Positions 10,224 through 20,216 of a stretch of DNA of 64,000 nt are shown piece by piece; positions within the stretch are counted from its first letter, which is position 1, and every line of letters begins with the position of its first letter. A program made the position numbers and the translations under genes. Origin of the DNA: Pseudofabraea citricarpa (Eukaryota > Ascomycota > Leotiomycetes > Helotiales > Dermateaceae); NCBI GenBank assembly GCA_029641185.1, contig JAPWGK010000011.1, positions 1,054,001 to 1,118,000 of the forward strand, read 5' to 3'. A model generated the notes under the pieces. That model saw only the letters and a list, made by a program, of their open reading frames with translations. It searched no databases and was not told the origin of the DNA.

Positions 10224-11138
10224 ATGTCCACCGCCTCATCTCAAGCTCTCTTCTCCCTCGCGGGTCAGACCGCCATGGTGACAGGAGGAACGCGAGGAAT
10301 TGGACAAGCTGTAGCCATCGGATTAGCAGAAGCTGGTGCAGACATAATTCTGATCCAGGTATTATATCTCTTACCTCGCAAAATCCACATCAATAACTGA
10401 CTGACTGGCTGGTTTCCTCAGCGCGACGAAAGCAATACCACAACGCAAAAGGCCATCCAGGCACTTGGTAGAAAGGCCATAATCTACACAGCCGATCTGT
10501 CGTCCCAACAAGACGTCGCACGGTTAACGCCCAAGATCATTCTAGATGGCTATAAGATCCAGATCCTGATAAACTGCGCGGGCATCCAGCGGAGACACCC
10601 GAGTCATATTTTCCCAGACAGCGATTGGAATGAGGTATTTCACAGTTTCCTACGCGTCTCTCTTTTAAACCGCGAGATCGATACTGATGTGAGGGGAGAA
10701 CAGGTAATCCAAGTAAATCTCAACACAGTATTCAGTCTATGCCGCGATGTCGGTGCACACATGCTCTCACAGCCTGCACCTCGCAATGGTCGAATAATCA
10801 ACTACGCATCCCTGCTCTCCTTCCAAGGTGGTCTCACCGTGCCGGCATACGCCGCATCGAAAGGCGCTGTGGCACAGCTCACAAAAGCTCTCGCGAACGA
10901 GTGGTCCAAGGAGGGCATTACGGTCAATGCCATTGCGCCGGGGTATATCGAGACGGAGATGAATACAGCACTATTAGCAGATCCGGACCGCTTGAGAAGC
11001 ATCAGTGAGAGGATCCCAGCCGGCAGATGGGGAAAACCCGAGGACTTTAAGGCGCCGACGGTTTTCTTAGCTGGTGCCGGTGGTGCGTATGTTAGTGGGC
11101 ATGTGTTGGTTGTCGATGGTGGATGGATGGGAAGGTGA
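10224..11138 (+). CDS. Short-chain dehydrogenase/reductase, 2-deoxy-D-gluconate 3-dehydrogenase (KduD)-like
   Basis: Exons 10224-10358, 10422-10634 and 10704-11138 encode 260 aa, typical of classical SDRs. Motifs in order: cofactor loop [21 protein letters not shown], catalytic Ser in [12 protein letters not shown], YxxxK in PAYAASKGA, then [13 protein letters not shown] and the C-terminal [13 protein letters not shown]. The combination AGIQRR..H with the GYIETEMN loop resembles fungal and bacterial 2-keto-3-deoxygluconate/gluconate 5-dehydrogenases. Inference: uronate or ketose catabolism together with the divergent polyol dehydrogenase. It could equally be another classical SDR. Confidence 0.85.
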
Positions 11139-11805
11139 GGTTGGTTATAATGGCGTGATGTATATACTTAGACAGATATTGATTTCGGATAAAGCATTTA
11201 TACAAAGATTTCGTATTCTTAGCGTTTGCTTCCTTCTCCACCATTTTCAACTCTGAAAGCCGTAATGGAAATTGAACTGATCAAGGAGCTTATATTTAGT
11301 CAAGGCGAGCTATCTGACTGCGAAGTACATCTCACATAACCAATTCTCGACTTCAAAATCTACCCCCTCCTCTATCACATAACCTTTCTATTCGTCCGCA
11401 AGGATCTTGCGTTTCTTATTATTTCTTTAATTTCTCACAAAAAGAAAAAACCAGAATAAGATACCTCTCCTCTTGGAAATTTGCAAACTGGGATCCCCTG
11501 TTCTAAAGACAGACGAAGAAATACCAAACCTCAATCTAGTCGCTTAACTTCTTTCACTTTTACGTTATCAGTCACTGCTTACTAGATCCAATACACCAGC
11601 ATAGCCCGATCATAAAGCACCACCAACGCAAAAACACAGCACAGAAACATATGAAATAAAATGATCGACCAACCAACGGCTGAACTCAACGCATTGCATT
11701 TACAAAACGTATATTTTATAAAAATTGGAAAAAGGCATATTCGGGTATAACACACTCCTCGCCTCGCCTCTACGATCCACTTCTACCTCTACGTACCCAG
11801 CAGCC
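11139..11805. other. Convergent intergenic region
   Basis: 667 bp between the 3' end of the SDR and the 3' end of the annexin gene. It is AT-rich, with A-runs (AAAAAGAAAAAACC near 11440). No coding feature or RNA gene is recognised. Confidence 0.5.
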
Positions 11806-14107
11806 TTACCGTCCGCCAACATACTTGACCTCATCTCTCATCCTCCTCACGCAGAGCTGTTCACAGAATCTGCCCCACTCACCTCTCGTACCATCCGCAA
11901 CGGCCTTCTGCACTTCCACGCCATAGCGAGAGCGATACTCTCTCTTGACGGCCTCGAAATGTGGACGGTCCCAATGATAGCGGACTAATCTCGAGATGAG
12001 TAGTTCCGTACGGATGCCGTCAGATCGAGAGAGTGAGAGGGCGTGGTGGAGGAGAAGGGCGTCGCGGACAGGTTTGTTGATCACACCGTTGAGGATATGT
12101 GCGAGGGTTTCGCCCTGAAAGGGATGAGGTTAGACTAATTTTAATGTAATAAGGACAATGGGGATGAGGGGAAATGCTTACAACTAGATTCCCTGATTTC
12201 TTGAGCATTTCCCGTGCAAAGTTCGCACGGTAGCTACTCTCGTATAGCCTCAAGATCTCACGGATATGAGCATCGCTTCTGACGACGATGATGTTAATCA
12301 TTGCCGTCTCACCACCTTTATCGCTTCGCACGGCTTTGTAAAGATTGCGAACATCGTCTTCAACTAGATCTCTATCAATCCCATAGCCAGGTCGGTCATC
12401 CATGCGTTTCTCATCAAGCACCAGAAGGACGGCTTTCTTGAACTTATCCTCTTTCAACTCGGTCTTCATGCACTTCGTCAAGCTGTCGCTGTATTTCTTA
12501 TCTGAGAAGCCATCCTTGATCTCGCGGATTTCACGGTTTGTACGTCCCATTAATGATTCGATCAGAAGTTCTCGGCGGGATTTCTCGCCCTGGTACCAGA
12601 AGTTGGCCCAGTAAGCCTCGCTTTCCCATTTTCCCAATGCACACACATAGCACGCTTTCATGAGGAGAGGGTCTTCCTCCTTGAGACGCATCTTGATGTG
12701 TTTAGCGATGTTGACACCCTTCTTCTCTGAACCAGTCTTGACAAGTCTCTTGTACTCGACTCGGAGTTCCATGACTTGCTCATGTGTAAGAGCCGGTAAG
12801 ATCTCAATCAGAGGCTCCGTATCTGGAGCACGCTTCTCGCCCTTCAATGCCTTTGCTAGGATGCTTGCTTCTTCTTCTGGGTCATGGAATCGAGCACTTC
12901 GTCTCTTCTTACCACGACCTCCACGCTCATCGTCTGAGGAGAGGGGCGAGATAGACTCGATGATTTGGTGATCATAAGCTGTTGAGGCAATCATAAGTGG
13001 AGAAGGCATCGGTGAGATAGATTGGTATGTTCCTTGGTATGCTTCGAGAAGAGGTGAACCAGGAGCATTTGCAAGACTGAGAGTTGTGGCTCCATGGTGA
13101 CCAGTAGAAACTGACAGAGAATGCATTCTGGGAGCCAAACCAGCTGGCGAAGGGTCACGACGGTGTCTTGTGCCGGGTTCCACCGTAACTACCTGTGTTT
13201 TCGATGATCGAGCAGAATCTCCCGTATAGCTATTATGACGAGAATGAGAAGGTGGCTCTGTGTAGTATTGACGTGGGGGGCTTTCAGGTCTGCCAACGTA
13301 TTTCTTCTCGCGGTCATTGCGTTGGGAATACGTGATCTTTTCCTCCGGGGCTGCATACTCCCACTGCTTTGGTTGCGCATAGGAGGAAGACGAAGACGAA
13401 GCCCCCTTGATTAAGTCCGGTGGTAGCTTACCGTAAGCCAGATGGTCCGTCTTATTGGAACCAAAACGAGCTGGCGAGGGAGAGGGAGAACGAGAATGGC
13501 GGCCTTTGTCACTATTTCCAACATTCAATCCCGCAGAGATATGGAACGAAGCACCACGCTCGCGAGATTTCTTCTCCTCTTCATACTTTCTCTCGCGTTC
13601 CCGTTGTTCAATCCCTCTCTGAATCTCAATCTCGCGCTCCCTCTCTCTCGCCTTGGACTCGACCTCATATTCGTACGCATCTGTCTCGGTGTACCTCGTA
13701 GACTCGCGCTTGTCATACCTGCTAGTATCTTCCTTGTAGTATTCCTTCTCCCTCCGGTCCCCAGGATATTTGACACTCCTCACCTCATCTTCGACATATG
13801 CACCAGGCATGGGCGAAGTAGATCGGTACTGGGAGGTCGAGGCATATCGAGGATCTCGAGGGTCGGCCAATTGCTCTCGTGGGTCTCGGGGGTCGCGGTA
13901 GTCGCGAGGATCATGTCGCGTGCTTCTCCTTCTCTCTTCCTCCTCCGAGCCGTAGTCATCGTCATATCGGCTCGCAGGAGGACTCGGAGCCTGCTCGACT
14001 ACGCGGGTTCGAGATCGCTCTCGCTCATCTACCCGGGAACGTGAGCGTTCGCGACCTGGCGACTTGGATCTTCCTCGTCGGTGAGAATCGCGTGGGTCCA
14101 GGGACAT
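11806..14107 (-). CDS. Divergent fungal annexin with long RS-rich N-terminal region
   Basis: Exons 14107-12182 and 12114-11806 encode 744 aa. Residues 1-430 are Arg/Ser/Asp/Glu-rich and low in complexity, starting MSLDPRDSHRRGRSKSPGRE with dense RS, ERE and DPRD repeats. From about residue 430 to the end there are four annexin-like helical repeats. Repeat 1 is recognised from ILAKALKG...DTEPLIEILPALTHEQ, repeat 3 from LYKAVRSDKGGETAMINIIV, and repeat 4 from LISRLVRYHWDRPHFEAVKR. The canonical Ca2+ loop GxGT is absent, so calcium-dependent membrane binding is doubtful. Annexins normally have short N-termini, so the tail is unusual and resembles SR-type splicing or RNA-binding proteins. The intron at 12115-12181 is needed to reach repeat 4. 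Confidence 0.85.
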
Positions 14108-14760
14108 GATTGCGATTGATTGCGGGCGTAGCGGGGTAAAGTTTATTGCTCAGTACTGTAGCAATGTGGCAGTGCTCAGAATTGATATGAAGGTGTAAAT
14201 GTCACACACAGCAGCTACAAGCAATGAGGAAGAGTTGGAAATGCTGAGCAGAGTAAGATGTCCAGCGCATAAATTTGCGGCTGAGGAATTGAGGGAGTGA
14301 AGTGTTAGAGCTGACTGCAGGCCGCATATGCATGCCCCGCTAAGGATTTGGGGGCTGTAACTGGCATCATTCTATCTATTCGGTCATAAGAAATTCATTC
14401 AAGCGCCGCAATCATCCACTCGCGCCTATCAAAGAAATGTCTCAGACTTGCCAACACACTTTCTGATACATCTGCTTCCAGCAGTCGCAATGACTGTTGT
14501 TGGTGTTGGACATTTGTTGTTCGTGGATCACTTGGTGGGGTTATGGAGCCGAGCGACTAGGGGTTGAGAAAAGGGGGCAAGTACGGAGTACTGTAACGAG
14601 CTGTCCCTGGGAATGGGAATGCGAAAATACGCGCGCGGTCCCGGTCACTCAACCAACATCAACGACATCAATATCAACAAGCCATCTTATCTACACCATC
14701 ACTACTGGGCTTCTTTCTCTTATACTATATCAACCTCGCAAACACTTGCTGTACCAACAC
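14108..14760. other. Divergent intergenic region
   Basis: 653 bp between the annexin start (minus) and the small nuclease-like gene (plus). A CA/AT-rich tract (CAACATCAACGACATCAATA) directly precedes the second gene's ATG. No other gene is seen. Confidence 0.5.
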
Positions 14761-15948
14761 ATGGCCCATTCGCATCGTAAAACGGACGAAATTACTCCTC
14801 CTGGTAGTTTCCACGCAGAGTCCCTCACCCCACCACCCTCCGTAAACAAAGCATCCACGACTGTCCGGAGCATCCTCGACCTACTTACCCTACGGCGCGA
14901 CGGCCGCGGCTCCGGGCTCGAGGTGTCGTGGCTATCGTATAGCTTGTCGCATGAGGATTACGTGCATCTGTGCTGGTTAATAAAAAAGGAGGGCTTGTTT
15001 GGCTTTGTGCAGGATAAGGTCAGGTATGTGTGAGCGACAAGACATGAACATGGATACTCAGTAACCACCCTGGTCTTTATTAGATACGACTACGATTGTG
15101 ACACCGCAACTGGCGCTGGTACATTTGTGCTGCGAATGCCGTCATCTGTCCATGAGATTATGATCTTTCGGGTAGTAGAGGAAATCCAAGCCCGGCTACG
15201 AGAGGTTTGCGTAGAAAAGGCAGCGTCGCGCGTATTTGCACAACAAGTCAAATTCAATGGCTCGGTGCTGCTGGAATTGGGAAAAGGTGAAGATGGCAAA
15301 ATAGTACGGCGAGTACCAGACGCAACCTTCAAACATCGTGATGCGCATTGGCCTGGCGTCATCCTGGAAGTAGCATATTCTCAAAAGTCGAGGAAGCTTC
15401 CCCACCTGGCTGACGATTATATCCTCTGGAGCAATGGGAGTGTGCGTGCGGTAGTCGCCTTGGATCTTGGTTATAAGACGAAAGAAGCCGTATTCTCGAT
15501 ATGGCGACCAGAGTACGTGGAGGATGAAGATGGCGAACTAGTTTTAGAGGCAAAACGAACAAGCAGTGAGGTAAGTTTTACTATCTCTTCTTCTATTCAA
15601 TCAAAACTAACAGACTAATAGAAGTTTCGCGATGCGGAAGGCAGTTTGGTAGTCAAAGACGGAGCTGGCGTCCTACTAAACTTGAAAGATTTCGCTACGC
15701 AGGGTTTATGCGAGGATGTCGAGGATGTTTCTTTCTTGATAGATTCTAAGAAACTGTACAGTTTTCTAGTCGAGGCCGAAGAGGAAGAGTTAGAGAAAAA
15801 GAAAATGGCAAAACCCGTGGAGCCTCTGAGGGCGGGGGCGAAGAAGCGCTGGAGGGAAATCACTCCGCAGGAAGAAGCGAGCGACTCCGGGGAGGAAGAG
15901 ATCACGAATTCGAAAAGAGTACGGAGTACAGCTACCCTTCCATCATAG
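14761..15948 (+). CDS. Uncharacterised fungal protein with PD-(D/E)XK-like (Uma2-like) core
   Basis: Exons 14761-15023, 15084-15570 and 15622-15948 encode 358 aa. No named family is certain. The core around residues 160-215 shows PDATF, then after about 15 residues GVILEVAYSQKSRKL, then a long amphipathic stretch ADDYILWSNGSVRAVVALDL. The spacing P-D ... E-V-A-x-S with a following helix and beta-strand is what restriction-endonuclease-fold proteins of the Uma2 group show. The C-terminus is acidic/basic with a nuclear-localisation-like AKKRWRE and NSKRVR. Inference: a nuclear nuclease-fold protein, active or not. Homologues exist in many ascomycetes by my recollection, without assigned function. 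Confidence 0.6.
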
Positions 15949-16169
15949 GTAGCAAACATAGAACGTTAGGTCGCTGAATTAACGGTGGCGTGGAGGGTAC
16001 CTGCGAGTTGTCACAATCATAAATATTGTAGTTATGTTTCTAGAACCTTTGTGACCGAAGCTTAGTGCACCTTTCGGCACTTTAGGCATTGGAGCTCAAC
16101 TGCACCGAAATATTCTCGGTCAGGTATCAAGTTGCTAAGCAAATCAAAGCCACAAACAAAAATTTCTTC

Positions 16170-17591
16170 CTACATCTGCTTAGCTCTTGATAACAAGATT
16201 TGCAACCTCTTGTCATCCTTGTAGCGGCTCAATGCAGTAGCTTTCCAAGCATTCCAGTTCAACCCTTCATCAACCCCTACAGCATCTCGAAGCCCTCGAA
16301 AGAGACCAAGGAATCCGACCCAGTCAGCGAGATCATAGCCGCAGCAGAACGCAAATCGGTGCTGTAATCTGCCCTTCCGAACACAATCTGCTAAGTCCGG
16401 GCTCCCCTTCTCCTCTAGCAGCTGAGCAAAAGCAAGTTCGTAGTCTCCGAGGTCATTGACGCCATCGTAAAATTCTCCAGCTGGCAGGAGAACAACTGGA
16501 GAGTTGAATGCAAGAGCTTCTGACGTAGTATAAGCCCACTCCCAATCAATAATACCAGTGATGTTAAAATCATTATCAACCAAGATATGATCACCTTTAT
16601 CATCCGCATGTTTTAAGTAGAACCTCCGGCTGTCCTGCGCCACCTGTGGTAATACAGAAGGCACCAAATCGAGGAGAAATCGATGGATTAAGTAAGCGTC
16701 TACTGCTTGCTCCGTGTAGATTTCATCGCGAAGAATGAGGTCCAGAATCAGTCGAATAGAAGTAATGTGATACTCCTCCAAAGAGGAACATGGGCCAATA
16801 GCTTCCATATTCGATGCTGTGAAGTCTGTCAACAATTCTCGAGCACATGGCCCGATACAGGAATCACCTGGCTGATCCAGTGAGCCAATAAGGTCAAAGG
16901 AGAACTTGCGAAGTTCGATAAATATATCTGCAAGCTGGTGTATGATCTTCTTCCTTTGCTCGGGTGACGCAGCCGACCATCGTAAGGACGTACCAGGCAT
17001 CTTCTCTAAGAGGATGTAGCCAACTCCCACGGGATTATTTTGGTGCTCAAGGGCAAAGTCAAAAACCTTCGGAGCAGGCACGCCAGTTTGCTCAAGGAAT
17101 CGAAGGGTTGCAACCTCACTTTGGATAATATAATCCCGCAAAGCTGGCGGTGGAGAGGTGGCATTGAATCTTCGGATCCGGGCCAGCCACGTGACCCCGT
17201 CATGGAATTGAACTTCGACATGGTAATTCATGCCGCCCATCACGGAACTTCGCGTGGCTATATCATACTGAAGGGAGACAGAGCAAGGGATCCCTTGGCG
17301 GAGAGAGCTAGCCTGCGCCGTAAGTGCAGACGTGTTAATCTTGTCAAAAAGTCTGGTCAGCTCTTGTCGCTCTGCCTCACGTGCGGCGGGATCGTACGAG
17401 TCCGGATCCTGCCAAACAACTTAGAATATACACACCAGCCCCTCTGCACAACTCACCTCCCACCTAGGGCAATCGTGGATTGCAGATTGAAGATGCTTAG
17501 CGCAAAGATGGCGGTTGCAGAGTATGCAGTCGCCTAAGGTACGTACCGCAGGTCTTTGGCAGATCTCGACATCGCAGATCCACATGGGCAT
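16170..17591 (-). CDS. APH-fold phosphotransferase with N-terminal Cys/His zinc-binding module
   Basis: Exons 17591-17457 and 17408-16170 encode 457 aa; the 48-nt intron closes in phase 0. Residues 1-45 hold a Cys/His cluster (CDVEIC, GDCILC, NRHLC, AKHL, IHDC) that looks like a small treble-clef or AN1-type zinc finger. An APH/choline-kinase domain (PF01636 type) follows: GGMNYHVEVQFHDG as the glycine-rich loop, a catalytic loop at about residue 312 reading KHADDKGDHILVD, and the Mg-binding Asp in IIDWEWAY. The usual HGDxxxxN has become HADxxxxH, so the Mg-ligating Asn is a His; this may be a subfamily feature. Family knowledge: such kinases phosphorylate small molecules; the substrate is unknown. 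Two in-frame ATGs (17591 and 17585) are equally possible. Confidence 0.82.
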
Positions 17592-18776
17592 GGTGCTGAA
17601 ATTTCGGACAGAAGAAAAGATCTCCGCAGAACTAGAAGTGATCTGAAAGGCTTCAACCGGAATTCTAAAGGCATATAGTGCGGACTTACCAATGGCGTGG
17701 CAACAATTGCTGAGGCTGGGCCATGCGCCGGTAGCCTTTGATGCCTTTTGACCTTTCCAAAGATATCTTTTATGTTTGGATACAAGTTCATGTCGTGACT
17801 TGCTTCGCTAAAGCAGACCCAAAGTCTGTGATTTAAAAATATAGCATATGCTAACGCGATCAAGGTATTCGTGTGTGCTGCTTTCTAGAAGTCGCTTAAT
17901 AAGCGAGTTCTCTTTGTGGCAGAGTGAAAGGGGCGATCAGGTGTGTGAAGGAGGGTTGCAAGAACTAGGCTGAAAGCGGCTCTCGGTACTGTTCTAAGCG
18001 TAGGCTCCTCCACATTGAATTAATAGGTATATAAATAAAATAAAACTAATTGTTATAATACGTATCACGTGTTGCTATACGTGGACCAGAATATAATTAT
18101 TCCGATCTGGTAACTTCTTAGTTAACTTAATTAAATAAGTTAATTATTTAACTTTACTTATATATATATTTATACTAGCTTTTTTTATAAGTCTTCTAAT
18201 TAAATAATTATCTTGTAACTATTATTATAAGCTATTATAATAAATACAACTATATTAATTATATAGTAACTAAGGATACTAATACTTTTTTACTCCTCTC
18301 TCTCTTATATATCCAGAGGGGGGAAAGGTCTGTCTGCGGGATTTATTTCTTGCCACTTATATACCGTTGGGCCCTCCTAGTACGAGCCTTTCTTCTTTCC
18401 TGGTAATACTACCTTCTCTCCCTCCTCCTTACTCTCTTCTTCCTCTTCCTCTTCCTTTGCCTTTCCCTTTGTTTTGGCCTTCTGCCTCTTCTCCCATCCT
18501 TTGATGAAAATCGACTGGTCTGCTTTTCACACGACGAATTTCTTTGTTTCGCTTGGCTACTGCTTATATAAAGACCTCCCTCTTGTAGTTCCTCTTTCTT
18601 CCTTAGACAAATAAATAACCTTCGAAACGAATATTCACTTTAGTACCCATCGAACAGTTGATTGCAGATTTTTAATAGCGTTATTATTTAATGTGTACGT
18701 TATAGAAGATCCGAGTCTTAAAAATAAGTTTCGTTTCCCTAATCGGGTGGGTGACCACTGACCCGACCTATTGTGA
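17592..18776. repeat. AT-rich, RIP-like intergenic block
   Basis: From about 17990 to 18290 the sequence is strongly AT-rich with many TTAATTA, TATATA and TTATAA words and in-frame stops everywhere. This composition is unlike the flanking genes and is typical of repeats degraded by repeat-induced point mutation. From 18350 to 18540 the minus strand holds a Lys/Glu-rich frame remnant (EEEEEEESKEEGEK) with a stop shortly after, perhaps the tail of a decayed element. No intact mobile element, terminal repeat or gene is seen. Confidence 0.45.
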
Positions 18777-20216
18777 GTGTCGCGACCGACCAAATCCCCA
18801 ATACAATACTCTCATACAAAGCAGACACTTAATCGCCTAACCAACCGCGCCTTGCATGCTCCCCAGGCCAGACCCCGCCCCCGCGCCCTCATACCAGTCA
18901 ATCACCGGCCAATGGAGAAGTTCATTCAGACTGCACAGCAAGAGCCAAAGCCTCTCCTTCCTCTCAAGCGTCCACACGCATCCTTCCTCGAAGACCTTGT
19001 CGACACGCTCCCTTCAAGTCCTGCTCCGAAAAAATACCGTCCTAAGTCTGTCGATTGTTTCGTTACCCAGTGGCTTGAGTCTACTTCAGCATCAGAATCC
19101 TACCGAGAAAGACACTGCCGATCGGATACTCTTCTTGGCTCCTCAGACGGCGACATTATTCCTAGGAGACTTACAAAATCGGCGCCAAATATGGAGTATA
19201 TACGGGATGTTGATGGATTCACTCTGCCTACTTCTCGACACTCTCCATCGCCCACGCCATCGGATATGCCCACGCCATCGGATATGAGTGGTACCTCTAG
19301 TAGTTCAGGTCGGAAGAGCCTTGTTGAGAGCCAATTTTACCGAGACGATAACTTGGCTGAGAATAATATCTACATGCGCTCTTTTTGCGAAGACTTTCCG
19401 GTAGATATTGCGGAACTAGTTGATCACGTACGTAAGGACCGTGATTCACCAGGCCTATCACCAGATCATGCCGAGCAAAATGCACGTTTGGCATACCTTG
19501 AGATGGGGGCCGCACAGACCGATGTGGCAGACTATTTCCATGTTCGCGTCTTCCCTTATCCCGAACCGATGGATATCTTACAACGAGACGACAGATGTCC
19601 AATAGCCAGACATGCTGTTCCGGATATCGGATCCAAGCTCAAGGTCAGCACTCCTGTGCCTGGTATGCTCTACGGATATAACCGCCTCGAAGCATTTGCC
19701 CAGCAACAACCCCAACTGCGCTCTATGGGAAGAGGAATGGTAGCTACTACTCAGAGCCTGCTTTATCCGTTCTTTGTCATCGAGTTCAAAGCCGATGGTC
19801 CTGGAGGGTCTGGGAGTATGTGGGTAGCGACGAATCAATGTCTTGGAGGCTCTGTATCATGCGTTAACATGGCCGAACGCCTCAATCACCAGCTGAGGCA
19901 ATGCAAGAACGAAAAGGTCCAGCTCATTGACAGTGCTGCATTCAGTATCGCCATGAACGGCACAGAGGCGCGACTCTACATCACGTGGAAGCATGATGAA
20001 CTCAAATACTACATGCGAAAGATCCGTAGTTTCGCACTTCAGCAGCCCGACCACTATGCGAAGTTCCGCAAGTACGTGCTGAATATCATCGATTGGGGGA
20101 AAGACCAGCGGCTGAAAAAGATTCGAGACTCCTTGGACGTCCTCCTCGAGGATAGTAGGAGGACGGCCTCCCAGCTAGCTAAGCCTGTTGGACGACGTCC
20201 TTTAAACCTACCTTGA
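18777..20216 (+). CDS. DUF7924-like fungal protein with restriction-endonuclease-like EFK motif
   Basis: A single open frame. Coding-like sequence starts at 18777, but that codon is GTG, preceded directly by TGA. The first ATG is at 18912, giving 434 aa; from 18777 it would be 479 aa. The N-terminal third is basic and Ser/Pro-rich, with a short direct duplication PTPSDMPTPSDM. A conserved-looking block begins at RSFCEDFPVDIAELVDHVRK. At about residue 336 the strand YPFFVIEFKAD carries an E-x-K preceded by HAVPDIGSK, a spacing compatible with the PD-(D/E)XK fold; then comes QCLGGSVSCVNMAERL. I recall this as a widely expanded fungal family of unknown function. Nuclease activity is inference. 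A lost ATG or an unseen upstream exon could explain the start. Confidence 0.68.
   Translation: MSRPTKSPIQYSHTKQTLNRLTNRALHAPQARPRPRALIPVNHRPMEKFIQTAQQEPKPLLPLKRPHASFLEDLVDTLPSSPAPKKYRPKSVDCFVTQWLESTSASESYRERHCRSDTLLGSSDGDIIPRRLTKSAPNMEYIRDVDGFTLPTSRHSPSPTPSDMPTPSDMSGTSSSSGRKSLVESQFYRDDNLAENNIYMRSFCEDFPVDIAELVDHVRKDRDSPGLSPDHAEQNARLAYLEMGAAQTDVADYFHVRVFPYPEPMDILQRDDRCPIARHAVPDIGSKLKVSTPVPGMLYGYNRLEAFAQQQPQLRSMGRGMVATTQSLLYPFFVIEFKADGPGGSGSMWVATNQCLGGSVSCVNMAERLNHQLRQCKNEKVQLIDSAAFSIAMNGTEARLYITWKHDELKYYMRKIRSFALQQPDHYAKFRKYVLNIIDWGKDQRLKKIRDSLDVLLEDSRRTASQLAKPVGRRPLNLP

Noticed and set aside
13442..14044. 200-codon plus-strand frame
   Set aside because: Antisense to the RS-rich annexin N-terminus; low-complexity coding sequence keeps other frames open.
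17534..17863. 109-codon minus-strand frame upstream of the zinc-module APH gene
   Set aside because: It overlaps exon 1 in a different frame and lacks protein-like features; the exon 1 frame with Cys/His motifs is the convincing one.
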